Source: Blastopirellula retiformator | GTDB lineage: Bacteria; Planctomycetota; Planctomycetia; Pirellulales; Pirellulaceae | Direction of reading: 5' to 3' | Length of the DNA stretch: 64,000 nt | Assembly: GCF_007859755.1 (NCBI RefSeq) | Contig: NZ_SJPF01000003.1 | Span: 434,001 to 498,000 of the forward strand | Part shown: positions 16,167 through 23,713 of the stretch, piece by piece | Numbering within the stretch: position 1 is the first letter of the stretch | Layout: each line of letters begins with the position of its first letter | Made by a program: the position numbers and the translations under genes | The notes under the pieces: model-generated | Told to the model about the DNA's origin: nothing | The model's database searches: none | What the model saw: only the letters and a program-made list of their open reading frames with translations

Positions 16167-16308
16167 ATCGTTTCCTGAGATGCTCAAGAGGCATTTAGTA
16201 GCAATTGCCTCCAACGTGTGGTAGTTGTTGGTCCTGCTCGCTTGCGGCGGCTCGCCCAAGCGAAAATCGCAAAGTGGAATCTTGAAGCGTCGATGGGGGA
16301 ATCGGGGG

Positions 16309-16695
16309 ATGGTGAGCGACGGCGAGTCCCGGGGGCAGAAATTTGGCGCTATCATCGCCGTGATCCTGGTCTTTCCGCCGGCCGCGATCGCTGGCGGTTT
16401 TTTGCCCCAACTGAACGTGTTGCCTTTTTGGGGCTGGTTGGCGATCGCCATGATCGGCGGCTCAATCAGCGTGGTGATCGTTTCCGGGTGGCCTTTGCAT
16501 GGAACGATCGCCGGATTGATGCTGGGACTTGGCGCGGTCCTCGCAGCCTATTTCTACGGCTACGTTCGCCTGACGTTGCTCGGCTCAAGCTACTTCTTCT
16601 TTGCCGAGCCGTTTGTCGCCAGCGTGGTTGGGATGATACCCAGCTTCATTTATTTGGCGAATGTTCCTTACAAGGCTCGCATCGACACACGCTAG
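16309..16695 (+). CDS. Small four-TM membrane protein, paralogue B
   Basis: 128 residues and four hydrophobic segments, matching the product at 15232-15603 across its length (AGGFLPQLNVLPFWGWLAIA, LHGTIAGLMLGLGAVL). The longest frame begins at 16225, but ATG 16309 follows a G-rich ribosome site and starts where the similarity to its paralogue starts. Function unknown. Its 5' end is divergent from the DUF4253 gene. Confidence 0.72.
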   Translation: MVSDGESRGQKFGAIIAVILVFPPAAIAGGFLPQLNVLPFWGWLAIAMIGGSISVVIVSGWPLHGTIAGLMLGLGAVLAAYFYGYVRLTLLGSSYFFFAEPFVASVVGMIPSFIYLANVPYKARIDTR

Positions 16696-16713
16696 GCGAG
16701 CGACAGCAGCGCA

Positions 16714-16737
16714 CCCCGATAGCCGATGCTATCGGGG
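16714..16737. repeat. Hairpin of the GATAGC/GCTATC type between convergent genes
   Basis: CCCCGATAGC-cgat-GCTATCGGGG, a 10-bp perfect stem. It matches the end-hairpins of the REP-like elements at 1.6 and 2.4 kb but stands alone, centred between two convergent stop codons. It may serve as a two-way transcription end; no T-run is present. Confidence 0.6.
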
Positions 16738-16753
16738 CGATCCGCTCGGTTGA

Positions 16754-17797
16754 CTACACCTTCATCTTGCGACCTTTGACCACCGCTTCGGTCTGCTTGT
16801 AGCAAAGTAGCAGTGCGTCGGCGGCGACTTCGCCCGAGAGGATCTCGGACGGCGTGCCTGACTCGATCGACGAAGCCGCTTCTTTCATCTCGGCGATGAA
16901 CGCTTCGACCGGATCGCCGCCGGCCAGTTTCGGCTGCTTTGATTTCCCCTTCTTCGGGATCACCGTCAGCGGCATCGACAGGACCGGCTGATCGTCGATC
17001 ACGCAGAAGTCGAACAGCATCGTCGCTTCTTCAAAGTGAATCTCGAAGCCGTGGGCGAACGAGCGCGACGGTTGATCAATCACGCCGGCGTTGAGGTTCA
17101 CGACCAGGCTCTTGTCTTCAAACTCAAATTGCGAGCTAACGTATTCAACCACGCCGCCGCGCATCCGGCCTTGGCTGGTGACCGCGGTCGGCATGCCAAA
17201 CAGCAAGCGAATCCAGTGCGAGTCGTGGATCTGCAGGTCGACCATCGGGCCGCCAACTTTCTCGGCGTCCCAAAAACCATCGACCCAAGTCGGGTCCGAG
17301 ATCATCCGTTTGAAACTGCCGCCGAGGACCTTGCCATATTTGCCGCTACGGGCCGCTTTCAAAGCGAAGCTGTACTCGGGGAAAAACGGCAGCGAGTGGG
17401 CGGTCAACAACATCTTGCCGGTCTTTTGCGACGCTTTGACCATCTTCTTGGCGTCGGCGACCGAGACGGCGATCGGCTTTTCGACCAGCACGTGCTTGCC
17501 TGCTTCAAACGCCTTGATGGTGTACTCGGCATGGATCGCCGGCGGCAGGCAGAGGTCGACCATGTCGATTGAGTCATCGGCGAGCAATTCGTCGTACGTC
17601 GAATAGCCAGCGACCCCAGACAGGTCGATCTTTTCGCCAGGAGGACCGAAGTTCCCTTTGATGCCGCGCCAGTCCCCTTTCAGACGTTTGGGATCGCGCG
17701 AGCTGACGGCGGCCAGTTTCATCGAACGAACTTTTTGGTAGGCCAGATAGTGAATCCAGCCCATGAAACCGACGCCGACGAGTCCAACGCGAATCAT
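16754..17797 (-). CDS. Gfo/Idh/MocA family NAD(P)-dependent oxidoreductase
   Basis: 347 residues. N-terminal Rossmann fold: VGLVGVGFMG with the GxGxxG at 8-13. The family EKP motif (HVLVEKPIA, Lys107) is where sugar substrates are bound. The C-terminal GFO/IDH/MocA alpha/beta domain includes GGPMVDLQIHDSHWIRLLFG, with the conserved Asp-x-x-x-His. It probably oxidises a sugar or cyclitol using NAD(P); the exact substrate cannot be read. ATG 17797 has AGGAG ahead of it; the frame runs 22 codons further without similarity. It follows rhaB by 71 nt on the same strand, which hints at deoxysugar metabolism. Confidence 0.9.
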   Translation of the reverse strand: MIRVGLVGVGFMGWIHYLAYQKVRSMKLAAVSSRDPKRLKGDWRGIKGNFGPPGEKIDLSGVAGYSTYDELLADDSIDMVDLCLPPAIHAEYTIKAFEAGKHVLVEKPIAVSVADAKKMVKASQKTGKMLLTAHSLPFFPEYSFALKAARSGKYGKVLGGSFKRMISDPTWVDGFWDAEKVGGPMVDLQIHDSHWIRLLFGMPTAVTSQGRMRGGVVEYVSSQFEFEDKSLVVNLNAGVIDQPSRSFAHGFEIHFEEATMLFDFCVIDDQPVLSMPLTVIPKKGKSKQPKLAGGDPVEAFIAEMKEAASSIESGTPSEILSGEVAADALLLCYKQTEAVVKGRKMKV

Positions 17798-17868
17798 GGT
17801 GGCTTGCTCCTGTGGTAGCTTTCGTAGGTAGTAATGCAGTCGCCGGGCCGCTGCGGCGGCCACCGGCG

Positions 17869-19359
17869 TTACTTGTTAAGTAGGTTCAGGAATCGCCCGT
17901 ACGCTTCGTCCCAGGCGGTCGTGTTGCGCGGTTGATATTCCGCGACCGAAAAGCTGTTGCGGACCACCTCGCGGCTGTCCCACAAGCTGCCGACATCGCC
18001 GAGCGCCACCGCTTGCGTCATCAGGTTGCCGACCGCGGTCGCTTCGGTCGGTCCGGCGACGACTCGGCACTTGCACGAGTCGGCCGCAAACTGGCTGAGC
18101 AGCGCGTTCTGCGCTCCGCCGCCGACGATATGAATGGTGTTGATCTCGCCGCCGGTCAGCTCTTGCAGCCACGTGTGGACTTGGCGGTAGCGCATCGCCA
18201 GGCTCTCCAAGGCGCAGCGGATCACTTCCCCTTCCGACTGCGGCGGCGTTTGGCCTGTCCGGGTGCAGAAGTCGCGGATTGCCTGCGGCATATTGGCCGG
18301 GGCCGAAAAGCTGGCGTGATCCGGATCGATCAGCGAAGCGAGCGGCGTCGCCGCTTCTGACATGCGAACCAGTTCCGACCAGCTGTACTCGTGGCCTGCT
18401 TCTTTCCAGATGCGGCGGCATTCCTGGACCAGCCAGAGGCCGCCGATGTTCTTCAAGAGTCGGGTCGTACCGCCGACGCCCCCTTCGTTGGTGAAGTTGT
18501 ACTCCGCACATTTGGCATTGATCACCGGGTGGGTCGTTTCGACTCCCATCAAGCTCCAAGTGCCGCTGGAGATATAGCACCAGTTGGGCGTCTTGCCCGA
18601 CGATTGCGCGGCGGGGACCGCGGCCACCGCGCTGGCGGTGTCATGCGTGCCCGGCAAAATGACCTCGGCGGTGCGAATGCCGGTCGCGGCGGCGACTTCG
18701 GCCCGCAGCTTGCCCAGGTTGGTCCCGGTCGGCAGGATCTCTTTGAAGACGCTGGGGAGGCGAAACTTGTCGATCAGCTTCTTCGACCATCCCTTGGTGA
18801 CCGGATTGTAGAGCTGCGTTGTGGTGACGTTGGTCACTTCGTTCCCTTTTTCGCCCGTCAGCAGCCAATGGAAAATATCGGGCATCATCAAAAAGTCGGT
18901 GGCCGCATCCAGGATCGAGCTATCAGCCTGCCGCATCGCGTAAAGCTGATAAAGGGAGTTGAAATCGAGGAATTGCAGTCCGGTCTCGGCGAAGATTTCT
19001 TCGCGGGTCGCAATCTGTAGCGCTTCGTCAAACGCTTTCTTGTTCCGTGGATCGCGGTAATGGCGGGGGTTGCCCAGCAGTTCGCCGTCGTCTCCGAGGA
19101 ACGAGAAATCGACGCCCCAGGTATCGACCCCCATACTGACGATGTCGTCGCCATATTTCGCTTTGGCGCTTTTCAGCCCCTCCTGGATGTTTTTCCAAAG
19201 GAGGAGGAGGTCCCAGTACATCCCGCCAGCAGCGTGGGTTGGCCCATTCTCAAATCGGTGGAGCTCTTCCAGGCGAATCCGCTCGCCATCAAAAACGCCA
19301 GCCAGAACGCGGCCGCTCGACGCGCCGACGTCGATCGCTAAATAGGTTTTGGTCGCCAT
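17869..19359 (-). CDS. rhaB: Rhamnulokinase
   Basis: 496 residues, a FGGY-type sugar kinase. N-terminal ATP site and the subfamily string IDVGASSGRVLAG (rhamnulokinases have ASSGR here), VDTWGVDFSFLGDDG, and C-terminal IHIVGGGAQNALLSQFAAD for the adenosine site, then AVGNLMTQAVALGD. It phosphorylates L-rhamnulose to rhamnulose 1-phosphate. No rhaA, rhaD or regulator lies in the window; the only partner is the downstream oxidoreductase (71 nt). Planctomycetes often degrade algal polysaccharides rich in rhamnose and fucose, which fits. Confidence 0.93.
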   Translation of the reverse strand: MATKTYLAIDVGASSGRVLAGVFDGERIRLEELHRFENGPTHAAGGMYWDLLLLWKNIQEGLKSAKAKYGDDIVSMGVDTWGVDFSFLGDDGELLGNPRHYRDPRNKKAFDEALQIATREEIFAETGLQFLDFNSLYQLYAMRQADSSILDAATDFLMMPDIFHWLLTGEKGNEVTNVTTTQLYNPVTKGWSKKLIDKFRLPSVFKEILPTGTNLGKLRAEVAAATGIRTAEVILPGTHDTASAVAAVPAAQSSGKTPNWCYISSGTWSLMGVETTHPVINAKCAEYNFTNEGGVGGTTRLLKNIGGLWLVQECRRIWKEAGHEYSWSELVRMSEAATPLASLIDPDHASFSAPANMPQAIRDFCTRTGQTPPQSEGEVIRCALESLAMRYRQVHTWLQELTGGEINTIHIVGGGAQNALLSQFAADSCKCRVVAGPTEATAVGNLMTQAVALGDVGSLWDSREVVRNSFSVAEYQPRNTTAWDEAYGRFLNLLNK

Positions 19360-19544
19360 CGGAAATCTTCGCTTTGCATGGGGGATTTGCGCTAAGTCTT
19401 CTGGCGGCTCAGTTTAAAGCCTATTCCAAGCGGCTGCAATTTGCCTGCCGAGGGAGCGCGCGGACTTTGCGCCTGTGCAACGCCCCCCCGCTTTTTTCCG
19501 CACTGGATGCTACATTAGCGACGGATAGACCTCTGGGAGGATGC

Positions 19545-21182
19545 ATGCAACCGACGACCTTAGAGCAAGTCGTGCTCGACCTGATTGTGATTCTGACGGC
19601 TGGGGCCATTTCGGGCGCCCTCTGCCGCCGGTTTCACATTTCGTCGCTGGTCGGCTATTTAATCATCGGCGCCATTTGCGGCACCGGCGGGTTGGGGCTG
19701 TTCACCAGCGAGAGCGAAGTGCTGGCCCACCTGGCCGAAATCGGGGCGCTGTTCCTGTTGTTTTCGATCGGGATGGAAATCTCGCTCGATGAGGTCCAGG
19801 AGTTCGCCTTCCGCCTATTGATCGGGGGGCCGATTCAGTTGTTTGCGGTTTCGGTCCCGGCCGCGCTGTTGATCCGGGCGCTGGGGTTTGATTGGTCAGC
19901 GGCGATTCTGTTGGGATCGGCGATCGCCCTCAGTTCGACGGTTCTCGTCTTCCGGGCCCTCAAAGAGTCAGGCGTGCAGACGTCGGTTGCCGGGGTCTCG
20001 TCGATCAGCGTCCTGATTTTCCAAGACATGGCGATCGTGCCGCTGATGCTGATGGTGCCGCTGTTGGCCGGGGCGAGCGACAAGTCAGGGCTCGACTTGG
20101 CGAAGCTGGGGCTCTATTCGCTGATGTTCATGGCGATCATTCCGATCTCCGGCACGATCGTCCGCAGCTTTGGCGTGCCGGTGTTACAGCGACTGCGGAG
20201 TCGCGAACTGTTGGTGCTGTTCGCGCTGGCGGTCTTGGGCGGAATGTGTTTTCTGGCGCATGAGCTTGGTTTGCCGGCGGCGCTGGGCGCCTTTGCAGCT
20301 GGGCTGATTTTGTCAGGCAATCGTTTGACGCAGCAAGTCGACGCATTGATCCTGCCGTTTCGCGAAACGTTCGCGGCCGTCTTTTTCATCTCGCTGGGCG
20401 GTTTGCTGAATATCTCAGAAGCGATGCATGATCCAGCTCTGATTTTGATCGGCTTGCCGGTGATTTTACTGCTGAAGACGGTCGGCGGCGCACTAGCGCT
20501 GCGGGCTGTGGGCGTACGTTGGCCAGTCGCTTTCTGCTTTGGACTGGGATTGTCGCAGGTGGGCGAATTGAGCTTTTTGCTCCTGTCCGAAGGGATGCGT
20601 CTCGAGCTGATCAACGATGACCAGTACAACCAGATGCTGGTGCTGGCGATCGCCACGCTGCTGCTGACGCCAGCGATGATTAAGTACGGTATTCGCGCCG
20701 TTGGCGACCATCTGGCCGAGGTGGTCAAGCATGTGAAAAAGCTGAAGCGGCCGCCGGTCGATGTGAAAGAGGCGGTCGTGATCGGGGTCGGCCCGATCGC
20801 CAAGCAGGTCGCTTCGCGGTTTGAGATGCTCGGGGTCGCCGTCTGCTTTGTCGACATGAACGCGGTAAACACCTATCCGCTGGAGCAACTCGGTTTTCGC
20901 ACCGTCACCGGCGACGCCACCAAGATGACGACGCTGAAGCAGGCCGAGGTCGAACGGGTGCAGTTGGTCCTGGTCTCGGTCCCCAGCGACGAAGCGGCGG
21001 TCACGATTGTCCGCTCGATCCGCAAGCTGAACAAAAAAGCGACCATCATGGCCCGCTGCCGCTATCTGGAAACTCGCGGCCGGCTGACCGCCTCGGGCGC
21101 CGATCTGGCGTTCGACGAAGAATCCCACGTCGCCAGCGCGTTGCTCTCGATGGTCGACTCTCTCGACCTGTCGCCGAACTAG
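19545..21182 (+). CDS. KefB/CPA2-type cation:proton antiporter with TrkA-N domain
   Basis: 545 residues. About 12 TM helices of the Na+/H+ exchanger (CPA2) domain, with AALGAFAAGLILSGNRL and GLGLSQVGELSFLLLSEGM typical of the family, followed by a cytoplasmic RCK/TrkA-N domain (VVIGVGPIAKQVASRFEMLG, then VTGDATKMTTLKQAEVERVQ). It likely exchanges K+ or Na+ for protons under nucleotide control. The open frame begins at 19239, but ATG 19545 is preceded by GGGAGG and starts at the family N-terminus; the longer version would overlap rhaB on the other strand. Confidence 0.9.
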   Translation: MQPTTLEQVVLDLIVILTAGAISGALCRRFHISSLVGYLIIGAICGTGGLGLFTSESEVLAHLAEIGALFLLFSIGMEISLDEVQEFAFRLLIGGPIQLFAVSVPAALLIRALGFDWSAAILLGSAIALSSTVLVFRALKESGVQTSVAGVSSISVLIFQDMAIVPLMLMVPLLAGASDKSGLDLAKLGLYSLMFMAIIPISGTIVRSFGVPVLQRLRSRELLVLFALAVLGGMCFLAHELGLPAALGAFAAGLILSGNRLTQQVDALILPFRETFAAVFFISLGGLLNISEAMHDPALILIGLPVILLLKTVGGALALRAVGVRWPVAFCFGLGLSQVGELSFLLLSEGMRLELINDDQYNQMLVLAIATLLLTPAMIKYGIRAVGDHLAEVVKHVKKLKRPPVDVKEAVVIGVGPIAKQVASRFEMLGVAVCFVDMNAVNTYPLEQLGFRTVTGDATKMTTLKQAEVERVQLVLVSVPSDEAAVTIVRSIRKLNKKATIMARCRYLETRGRLTASGADLAFDEESHVASALLSMVDSLDLSPN

Positions 21183-21202
21183 GGCATGTACATTTCAATA
21201 AT

Positions 21203-21324
21203 GTAGGGTTTGGGTGCAGCAAGCGAAATTCGCTGTCTTGGCTCAGAAGCCAGGAATCGCTTGCGTAACCCACCTTCTGCTTGCAAGCGCATTGTTGGGT
21301 TACGCTGCGCTGCACTCAACCTAC
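21203..21324. repeat. Intergenic repeat with GTAGG/CCTAC ends (family C)
   Basis: About 122 bp bounded by GTAGG (21203) and CCTAC (21324), containing TTGGGTGCAGC on the left and GTTGGGTTACGCTGCG on the right, plus CTTGGCTC-agaa-GCCAGG-like arms inside. Related fragments with TTGGGTGCA and AAACCCAACAATGCG occur at 57086 and 63808. No coding potential. Confidence 0.6.
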
Positions 21325-21431
21325 ATCCGACTGCTCTGTAGAGGGGTTCTCGGCCCAAAATCGACAAAATCATCCCAACCTGAAGTTCTGCCCGGTCTGT
21401 AACCGATGAACTGAATTGGCATCGGAGAGAT

Positions 21432-21452
21432 TGTTGACTAAGTTGGTCAACA
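21432..21452 (+). promoter_or_regulatory. Inverted repeat over a candidate -35 box upstream of cysH
   Basis: TGTTGAC and GTCAACA form a 7-bp dyad with a 7-nt spacer. TTGACT (21434-21439) inside it could be the -35 box, with a weak -10 (TTAGAT, 17 nt later). Position just upstream of the APS reductase and Rrf2 genes makes it a candidate operator. Confidence 0.4.
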
Positions 21453-21497
21453 TGGTTTAGATTTGAAAAGACTCAACACGGAAGTTGGAGTAACGAC

Positions 21498-22322
21498 GTG
21501 GCGAAATCAGTCGTCAAATCATCGCAAACCACTGTAAAGAAACGACTTTCCGATATTTTGAAGCCGGCAATGAAGACGCAAGTGTTAACCGAATCCGGAA
21601 AACTCGAGCCGACCGAAGAGCTTCTGGCCGAATTTGCGGCCAAGAATGAGGAGCTGGAATCGGCGACTCCGGAAGAAATTATTGCCTGGGCGGCCGAGCG
21701 CTTTGGGACGAAGCTGACCATGGGAACCGCTTTCGGTCCCGAAGGTTGCACGATCCTCTACATGCTCTCGAAGATCGCCCCCGAGACCCCGGTCTTTAAT
21801 CTCGACACCGGTTACCAGTTCCGCGAGACCCTGGAGCTGCGCGATCGCATCGCGAAAGAGTTGGGGATCGAGGTCGAACTGCTGAAGCCGGAACTGTCGG
21901 TCGAAGAGTACGAAGCCCAGACCGGCGGCTTGCCCCTCTACAAAACAAACCCGACCCAGTGCTGCCTCGATCGAAAGATCACCGTACTGAAGCGTGGCGC
22001 CGAAGGGAAACATGCCTGGATCAGTGCGATCCGCCGCGATCAAAGCGAAGACCGCGCCCGGGCGCCAATCGTCGGCTGGGACAAAAAGTTCGGCCTGGTG
22101 AAGGTCAATCCGCTGGCCAACGTTACCAAGTCGTGGGTCTGGAAGTTGATCACCGATCACGATATTCCGTACAACCCGCTGCATGATCAGGGCTACACCA
22201 GCATTGGCTGCTGGCCCTGCACCCGCGCTGTCGCCGCCGGCGAAGATGAACGGGCCGGTCGCTGGAGCGGTTTCGCGAAGACCGAATGCGGGCTGCATAC
22301 GCTGGACGACGACAGCAAGTAA
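21498..22322 (+). CDS. cysH: Assimilatory adenylyl-sulfate (APS) reductase, CysH family
   Basis: 274 residues. Reduces activated sulfate to sulfite. The [4Fe-4S] cysteines of the APS-reducing type are present: Cys155-Cys156 (TQCCLDRK) and Cys238/Cys241 (GCWPC), plus the catalytic Cys264 in KTECGLH. PAPS-specific enzymes such as that of E. coli lack the cluster cysteines, so APS is the probable substrate. The first 40 or so residues (Lys/Ser-rich) are an extension before the PP-loop ATPase-like core (GTAFGPEGC). The GTG start at 21498 has GGAG 7 nt upstream. An Rrf2 regulator follows after 48 nt. Confidence 0.93.
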   Translation: MAKSVVKSSQTTVKKRLSDILKPAMKTQVLTESGKLEPTEELLAEFAAKNEELESATPEEIIAWAAERFGTKLTMGTAFGPEGCTILYMLSKIAPETPVFNLDTGYQFRETLELRDRIAKELGIEVELLKPELSVEEYEAQTGGLPLYKTNPTQCCLDRKITVLKRGAEGKHAWISAIRRDQSEDRARAPIVGWDKKFGLVKVNPLANVTKSWVWKLITDHDIPYNPLHDQGYTSIGCWPCTRAVAAGEDERAGRWSGFAKTECGLHTLDDDSK

Positions 22323-22370
22323 TCGAACTCGAATCTACCGAATAGCGGCGGCTGGTCCGCCGATCGTGTC

Positions 22371-22799
22371 TTGAACATCTCCGCCAAAACCGAATACGCA
22401 TGCGTCGCCATGATCGAGCTGGCGTCGCTCTACGAGTCGGGCGATCCGGTTCGCGTTCGTGAGTTAGCGGCGACGCATGGCATCCCCAATCACTTTCTGA
22501 CGCAGATCCTGCTGCAGCTGAAAGGCGCCGGGATGGTGCAAAGCACCCGCGGTTCGACCGGCGGTTATCGTCTGGCTCGTGACCCGAGTGAGATTTCGAT
22601 CTATGATATCCACCGCGTGATCGAAGGGGAAAACGACCAGCCGTGCGGCGCACTGCAAAAGCCGACCCCGGCCGCGGCGGCGCTGAAGAGCCTCTGCTGC
22701 GAAGCGGCCGCGGCCCAGCGTGAGATTCTCTCATCGGCAACCCTGGCCGACATGGCGGAAAAGGCGGGGAGCAGGGTTGAGGATATGTTCTATATCTAG
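22371..22799 (+). CDS. Rrf2 family transcriptional regulator
   Basis: 142 residues. Winged helix-turn-helix with the Rrf2 N-terminus MNISAKTEYACVAMIEL and the recognition region HFLTQILLQLKGAGMVQSTR-GSTGGYRLAR. Cys92, Cys109 and Cys110 (PCGALQ, SLCCEA) lie where relatives bind an Fe-S cluster, so it may sense Fe-S or sulfur state. Directly downstream of cysH, it is a likely regulator of sulfur assimilation, comparable in position to CymR-type genes; that is inference. The start is a TTG with no visible ribosome site, chosen from the conserved N-terminus. Its 3' end overlaps the convergent next gene by 4 bases. Confidence 0.88.
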   Translation: MNISAKTEYACVAMIELASLYESGDPVRVRELAATHGIPNHFLTQILLQLKGAGMVQSTRGSTGGYRLARDPSEISIYDIHRVIEGENDQPCGALQKPTPAAAALKSLCCEAAAAQREILSSATLADMAEKAGSRVEDMFYI

Positions 22800-23581
22800 C
22801 GAGGTCGATCCTCGAACAGGCGTTTCGGTTTCTCTGGCGCCGCTTCCGCCATGGCATGATGAAGGCCGCCGACCGCCAGCAGCAATAAGCCGATCGGAAT
22901 CGTTGCGACCACCATCCAAACGCCAAACAGCAAACTTAGCGACTTGCCAGTCGTCGCGACTGCGGAAAAAGGGGGCAGAGAAATGATCGCGATCACCGGG
23001 ATGCCGACAAGCAACGGTCGACGATAGCGCGACGAGGCGACAATTCCTCCGAGAACCGCGCCCCAACCGATACCGCCAAAGATCCAAGCGGCCGCTTCCC
23101 AATAGAGAGTGTCGCTGACGCGTTGGGTTTGTAAGACCACGCTTGGCTGGCCTGCGCGGACGGTGAAGACGTCATTCACGGCGAGGGAAATGCAGAGCGT
23201 CGCGCCGGCCAACGCTCCCAAGACGACGACCCAATGTCGAGGATGACTGCAGGGACAGCAAACCCACTTTCCAAATCGCGCCATCATGGGGTCAGCCACG
23301 ACGTCAGGCTCCGTTTCGTCGACCCAATCGTAGGCCGATTCCCCGGCGCCTGGCACATTCCTGGCAATCGTCGTGGCGATGAACAGCTTGCCGATGCGAG
23401 TCGACGAGACGCTGGGTAGCGCTAGGATCGCTCCAATCACGATCATCACCAGCGTGATTGCTAGTCCGGGAAACAGCCGTTGCTGAATTAACATGATCAG
23501 CACGCCGATCAAGGCGCCTCCGACCGTCAGAGTCAGCGCTTTTACCCAAGCGGGCGCCGCATTGGGATCGTCTGCCGTCAT
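22796..23581 (-). CDS. Six-TM membrane protein of unknown function
   Basis: 261 residues with about six hydrophobic helices (for example GLAITLVMIVIGAILAL, WIFGGIGWGAVLGGIVA, LLFGVWMVVATIPIGLLLL). Between helices 2 and 3 is a soluble loop with the Cys/His-rich string CCPCSHPRHW, which might bind metal. I do not recognise a family. No same-strand partner; it converges on the Rrf2 gene with a 4-base overlap. Confidence 0.7.
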   Translation of the reverse strand: MTADDPNAAPAWVKALTLTVGGALIGVLIMLIQQRLFPGLAITLVMIVIGAILALPSVSSTRIGKLFIATTIARNVPGAGESAYDWVDETEPDVVADPMMARFGKWVCCPCSHPRHWVVVLGALAGATLCISLAVNDVFTVRAGQPSVVLQTQRVSDTLYWEAAAWIFGGIGWGAVLGGIVASSRYRRPLLVGIPVIAIISLPPFSAVATTGKSLSLLFGVWMVVATIPIGLLLLAVGGLHHAMAEAAPEKPKRLFEDRPR

Positions 23582-23713
23582 GTCAGATCTCGACTAGAAA
23601 ATAGTCGGCTCGACAGAACGCGGCTTCGTTGTTCAACGATTTGGCGTCCCGCAGCGGTGTGGTAGAATGGAGTCCCCCGCCAGACATTCCCCGCCTACCC
23701 CAGAAATCATACC

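Noticed and set aside
19239-19544. Longer N-terminus for the KefB-like transporter
   Set aside because: Overlaps the rhaB start in antisense, and GGGAGG precedes the internal ATG at the family N-terminus.
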